Source: an uncultured Planctomycetia bacterium
GTDB taxonomy: Bacteria > Planctomycetota > UBA1135 > GCA-002686595
DNA: 8,418 bases
Direction of reading: 5' to 3'
NCBI GenBank assembly: GCA_937952135.1
Contig: CALFYL010000431.1
Coordinates: 1 to 8,418 of the forward strand
Positions 6,155 to 8,418 of this stretch are shown piece after piece. A model generated the notes under the pieces. That model was not told where the DNA came from. It searched no databases and worked only from the letters and a program-made list of their open reading frames with translations. Every line of letters begins with the position of its first letter. Positions within the stretch are counted from its first letter, which is position 1. The translations under genes and the position numbers were made by a program.

Positions 6155-7174
6155 ATGGCCGAGGTCGATCCGTTCCGCGAGAGCAACTGGTCGGCGGCGC
6201 CGATCCGCGATCTGGGGCTCAAGATCGAGGGCACGCGGCTCGAGCCGGTGCTCGCGGAGTTCGAGGTCGAGCGCGAGAAGCTCGGGTTGCGCGTGAAGCC
6301 GCGCTACTACCTCTCGACGGACTGGGGCGTCGTCACCGACACCGTTGCGATCGCGATTCCGTTCTACCTCGCGCGGCCGGAGCTGTCGGAGCTGCACGCG
6401 CAGCGCATCGGCATGATCGAAGGCGAGGGCCGGCGCGCGTTGCTCGGCTACCTGCGCCACGAGTTCGGGCACGTCGTCAACTACGCCTACAAGCTCTACG
6501 ACCGCGGCGAGTGGGTGCGGCTGTTCGGACCGATCACCAAGCCGTACCTCGAGGAGTACCACCCCGCGCCGTTCTCGCGCCGCTTCGTGCGCCACCTGCC
6601 GGGTTGGTACGCGCAGAAGCACCCTGACGAGGACTGGGCCGAGACCTTCGCGGTGTGGATGACGCCCGAGCTCGACTGGCGCGACGAGTACGCGGAGCTG
6701 TCGACGGCGCTGGCGAAGCTCGAGTGGTGCGACCGCACGCTCGCGGCGCTGCGCGAGCGCGAACCGCTGGTGACGGCGACCGAAACCGAAGAGCCCGTCG
6801 AGTCGATCACGCTGTCGGTGGAGGAGCTGTACAAGGCCGCCGCGCCGCCGGCGGAGATCCCGCGCGGCCTCGACGGAGCGCTGCGCGCGATCTTCGACGA
6901 TCTCGCGGCCGACGACGCGAGCGACCGCGCGACCTGGCGGCCCGCCTCGGAACTCATGCGCGAGATCGAGCGCCCGCTCGTCGCCTGCGTCTTCCGTTGG
7001 ACCGGGCACTTCCCCGAGCGCACCCGCGCGTTGATGCGGCGCCTCGCGTCGCGCTGCGAAGCGCTCGGGCTCTCGTACCCGGAGGCGCGCCGCGCGAGCG
7101 CCGAGATGGCCGTCACGACCTTCGTCACGACGCTCGCGATGAACTTCGTCGCGTCCGGCGGCTACGAGCCGTGA
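6155..7174 (+). CDS. Putative zinc-binding metallopeptidase (Peptidase_Mx-like, HExxH)
   Basis: This is a 339-residue cytoplasmic protein with no signal peptide or membrane helix. The zinc-peptidase motif is LRHEFGHVVNY, giving ligands H102 and H106 and catalytic E103. The distal DEDWAETFAVWM segment supplies E163 as a likely third ligand in gluzincin fashion. The order RRALLGYLRHEFGH ... HPDEDWAETFA is characteristic of the putative zinc-binding metallopeptidase family (Peptidase_Mx). Members of that family often have an N-terminal zinc ribbon, which is absent here. The ~140 residues after E163, including an acidic linker (about 200-235) and a helical C-terminus, form an extension I do not recognise. 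The substrate is unknown; peptide-bond cleavage is inferred from the intact motif. ATG at 6155 lies 9 bases after the previous stop, with a weak AGG eight bases upstream. It ends 7 bases from the convergent neighbour. Confidence 0.82.
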   Translation: MAEVDPFRESNWSAAPIRDLGLKIEGTRLEPVLAEFEVEREKLGLRVKPRYYLSTDWGVVTDTVAIAIPFYLARPELSELHAQRIGMIEGEGRRALLGYLRHEFGHVVNYAYKLYDRGEWVRLFGPITKPYLEEYHPAPFSRRFVRHLPGWYAQKHPDEDWAETFAVWMTPELDWRDEYAELSTALAKLEWCDRTLAALREREPLVTATETEEPVESITLSVEELYKAAAPPAEIPRGLDGALRAIFDDLAADDASDRATWRPASELMREIERPLVACVFRWTGHFPERTRALMRRLASRCEALGLSYPEARRASAEMAVTTFVTTLAMNFVASGGYEP

Positions 7175-7187
7175 GCGATGCTCACGG
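7169..7187. terminator. Candidate bidirectional hairpin at the convergent gene ends
   Basis: CCGTGAGC, loop GAT and GCTCACGG form a perfect 8-bp stem. The + strand stop TGA (7172-7174) is in the left arm and the - strand stop (7182-7184) in the right arm, so the two stop codons pair with each other. It is symmetric and sits exactly at the tail-to-tail junction, so it could end transcription from both sides. No T-run flanks it, so intrinsic termination would be of a U-less kind, or the structure may mainly protect 3' ends. Confidence 0.5.
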
Positions 7188-8418
7188 GATCGGGACGGCG
7201 AGCAAAGAGTAGGGTCTGGGGCCGACGTTGACGTGCGCGACGTCCGGTGCGAGCGGATCGACCATGTAGAGCCGCGCCCGCACGCCATAGAGGGAACTGG
7301 ATACGTAGAACTCCCTCACGATGGCGCACGCGCGCTCGCCGAGCGGATCGTCGAAGGCGTCGATGTCGACGATCGTCGGCGGGTAGTTGCTGCCGAGCGG
7401 CGTGTTGTTCCAAGCGTGTCCTTCGTAGCTCACGAACCACAGTTCGTCGCCGCTCCAGTCGTCGGTGAAGGTCTGCAGCCACACGCCGCGCTCCAGAGGT
7501 CTCGCCGCCAAGGCCACATCGGCCCACAAGCCTCCGATCGTCTGCGAGGCGCCCGTGGGGCTACCGAGCCGCGAGAGGGTCATCCCCGTGCCCGGGAACA
7601 TGCAATAGCCCGTCAGAGCCGCGAGCACCCCGACCTTGGGCGCGGCGACGAGGGTGTGCACGAACGAGCCCCAAGGATCCGTCGACACGCTCGCACCGCT
7701 CGGGGTTTCGTCGATCTGCGTGAGCGCGCCGTCCGTGTAGCAGCCCCAAGGAAATTCCTGCCTCTTGGCGAGAAGGTAGACGCTGCGCGGGCCGGCGGTG
7801 AGCTCGATCACGCGCTCGGAGTTGGCGAAGCCGATGGGGATCGCGCCGGTGTCGGTGAAGGAACTCAGGTCGATGCGTTGCACGAACAGTCGCCCCGTTA
7901 CGGCGTCGCGTCCGACCGCGTACGCGAACGTGCGCTCGAGGTTCGAGATCCACTGGCCGGTGAAGGGCGCGGGCGGCAGTTGCAGGCTCGCGAGCGGCGC
8001 GCCGGTGCGCGGATCGAAGCTGAGGATCGCCGCGGGAATTCCGGCCGCGAAGTCGCCCGGCGCCAACGCGAACACGCGGTCGCCTGCTGGAGGCGTGAGC
8101 AGGCGCCCCGACAGCGGCGGCGTGCTCTGGCGGGCGATCTCTTCCCCGAAGAACGGATCGAAGAACATCAGGCCGCGCCCTGCGAGGGTGACCGCACCGC
8201 GCGAGTGGCTTGCATCGAACACGGGTTGCGCGCTCCGGTCGGTGGAGAGGTACGCGACGCCGAGATCGAGCTCGGCGACGATCTCGTTCGTGACCAGCGA
8301 CGCGATCGTCAGGCTGCCGGACGTGCCTCTCAATACGTCGCCGCCGCTCATGACGTACGCGCGCGCTCCGATCAGGCGCAAGTGTGCTGCGTGCGAGATC
8401 GAGAACGTGTCGTTGAAA
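7182..8418 (-). CDS. Beta-propeller-like repeat protein (5' end beyond window)
   Basis: The frame stays open to the right edge. The residues before the TTG at 8379-8381 (FNDTFSISHAAH) continue without a stop, so that TTG is probably internal and the true start lies outside. At least 411 residues are visible. I see about eight loose repeats of 40-50 residues, each with a short strand and a DP.(T)G turn, for example MFFDPFFGEEIARQ, LSFDPRTGAPLASL, LFVQRIDLSSF, LTQIDETPSGASV, LSRLGSPTGAS, LWFVSYEG and LYMVDPLAPDVAHV. This pattern suits a 7- or 8-bladed beta-propeller, as in PQQ- or YVTN-type repeat proteins. Two cysteines (in WGCYTD and GYCMFPG) hint at an exported, disulfide-bearing protein, but no signal peptide is in view. 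No catalytic residues are recognisable, so a binding or scaffold role is only inferred. By eye it is a little less GC-rich than its neighbours. It is transcribed convergently to the metallopeptidase. Confidence 0.75.
   Translation of the reverse strand, partial: FNDTFSISHAAHLRLIGARAYVMSGGDVLRGTSGSLTIASLVTNEIVAELDLGVAYLSTDRSAQPVFDASHSRGAVTLAGRGLMFFDPFFGEEIARQSTPPLSGRLLTPPAGDRVFALAPGDFAAGIPAAILSFDPRTGAPLASLQLPPAPFTGQWISNLERTFAYAVGRDAVTGRLFVQRIDLSSFTDTGAIPIGFANSERVIELTAGPRSVYLLAKRQEFPWGCYTDGALTQIDETPSGASVSTDPWGSFVHTLVAAPKVGVLAALTGYCMFPGTGMTLSRLGSPTGASQTIGGLWADVALAARPLERGVWLQTFTDDWSGDELWFVSYEGHAWNNTPLGSNYPPTIVDIDAFDDPLGERACAIVREFYVSSSLYGVRARLYMVDPLAPDVAHVNVGPRPYSLLAVPIP

Noticed and set aside
4913..7288. 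A 791-codon open frame on the - strand opposite the TrpD2-like and metallopeptidase genes
   Set aside because: It is rich in Arg, Ala, Gly, His and Asp with no recognisable motif, and lies opposite two genes with clear family signatures. Long antisense frames are expected in GC-rich coding DNA.

Overview
The window is very GC-rich, has no RNA genes, CRISPR arrays or mobile elements that I can see, and is almost fully coding. It holds seven protein genes: six on the + strand and one converging from the - strand. Two genes are cut by the window edges: the first amidohydrolase at the left and the propeller-like protein at the right. A Planctomycetota host is my best guess. Tandem exported amidohydrolases with Lys/Glu-rich inserts, weak Shine-Dalgarno signals and a high-GC genome all fit that group, but no phylogenetic marker is present. 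Myxococcota or Acidobacteriota remain possible.

Region 1 (1-4916) is a compact operon of four paralogous exported amidohydrolases of the imidazolonepropionase-like type (COG1228). Genes 1/2 and 3/4 overlap by four bases at GTGA, and genes 2/3 are separated by 26 bases. The first two copies keep the metal-site residues expected of the superfamily; the second is a lipoprotein. The third and fourth have signal peptides and the same fold signatures, but the metal-binding histidines and aspartate are replaced. They also carry unusual charged segments: a Lys/Glu insert in the third and an acidic tail in the fourth. The array therefore looks like two active enzymes plus two pseudoenzymes made together for the cell envelope. 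The substrate cannot be read from sequence.

Region 2 (4917-5080) is a 164-base gap. It holds a long GC-rich hairpin just after the operon and a plausible sigma-70-like promoter just before the next gene.

Region 3 (5081-7174) is a two-gene unit: a TrpD2/YbiB-like glycosyltransferase-3-fold protein that lacks the catalytic PRPP-binding motif of true TrpD, and, 9 bases later, a cytoplasmic HExxH zinc metallopeptidase of the Peptidase_Mx type.

Region 4 (7182-8418, - strand) encodes a protein with about eight beta-propeller-like repeats, open through the right edge. It meets the metallopeptidase gene tail to tail. A perfect 8-bp-stem hairpin spans the junction and contains both stop codons, so it may act in both directions.
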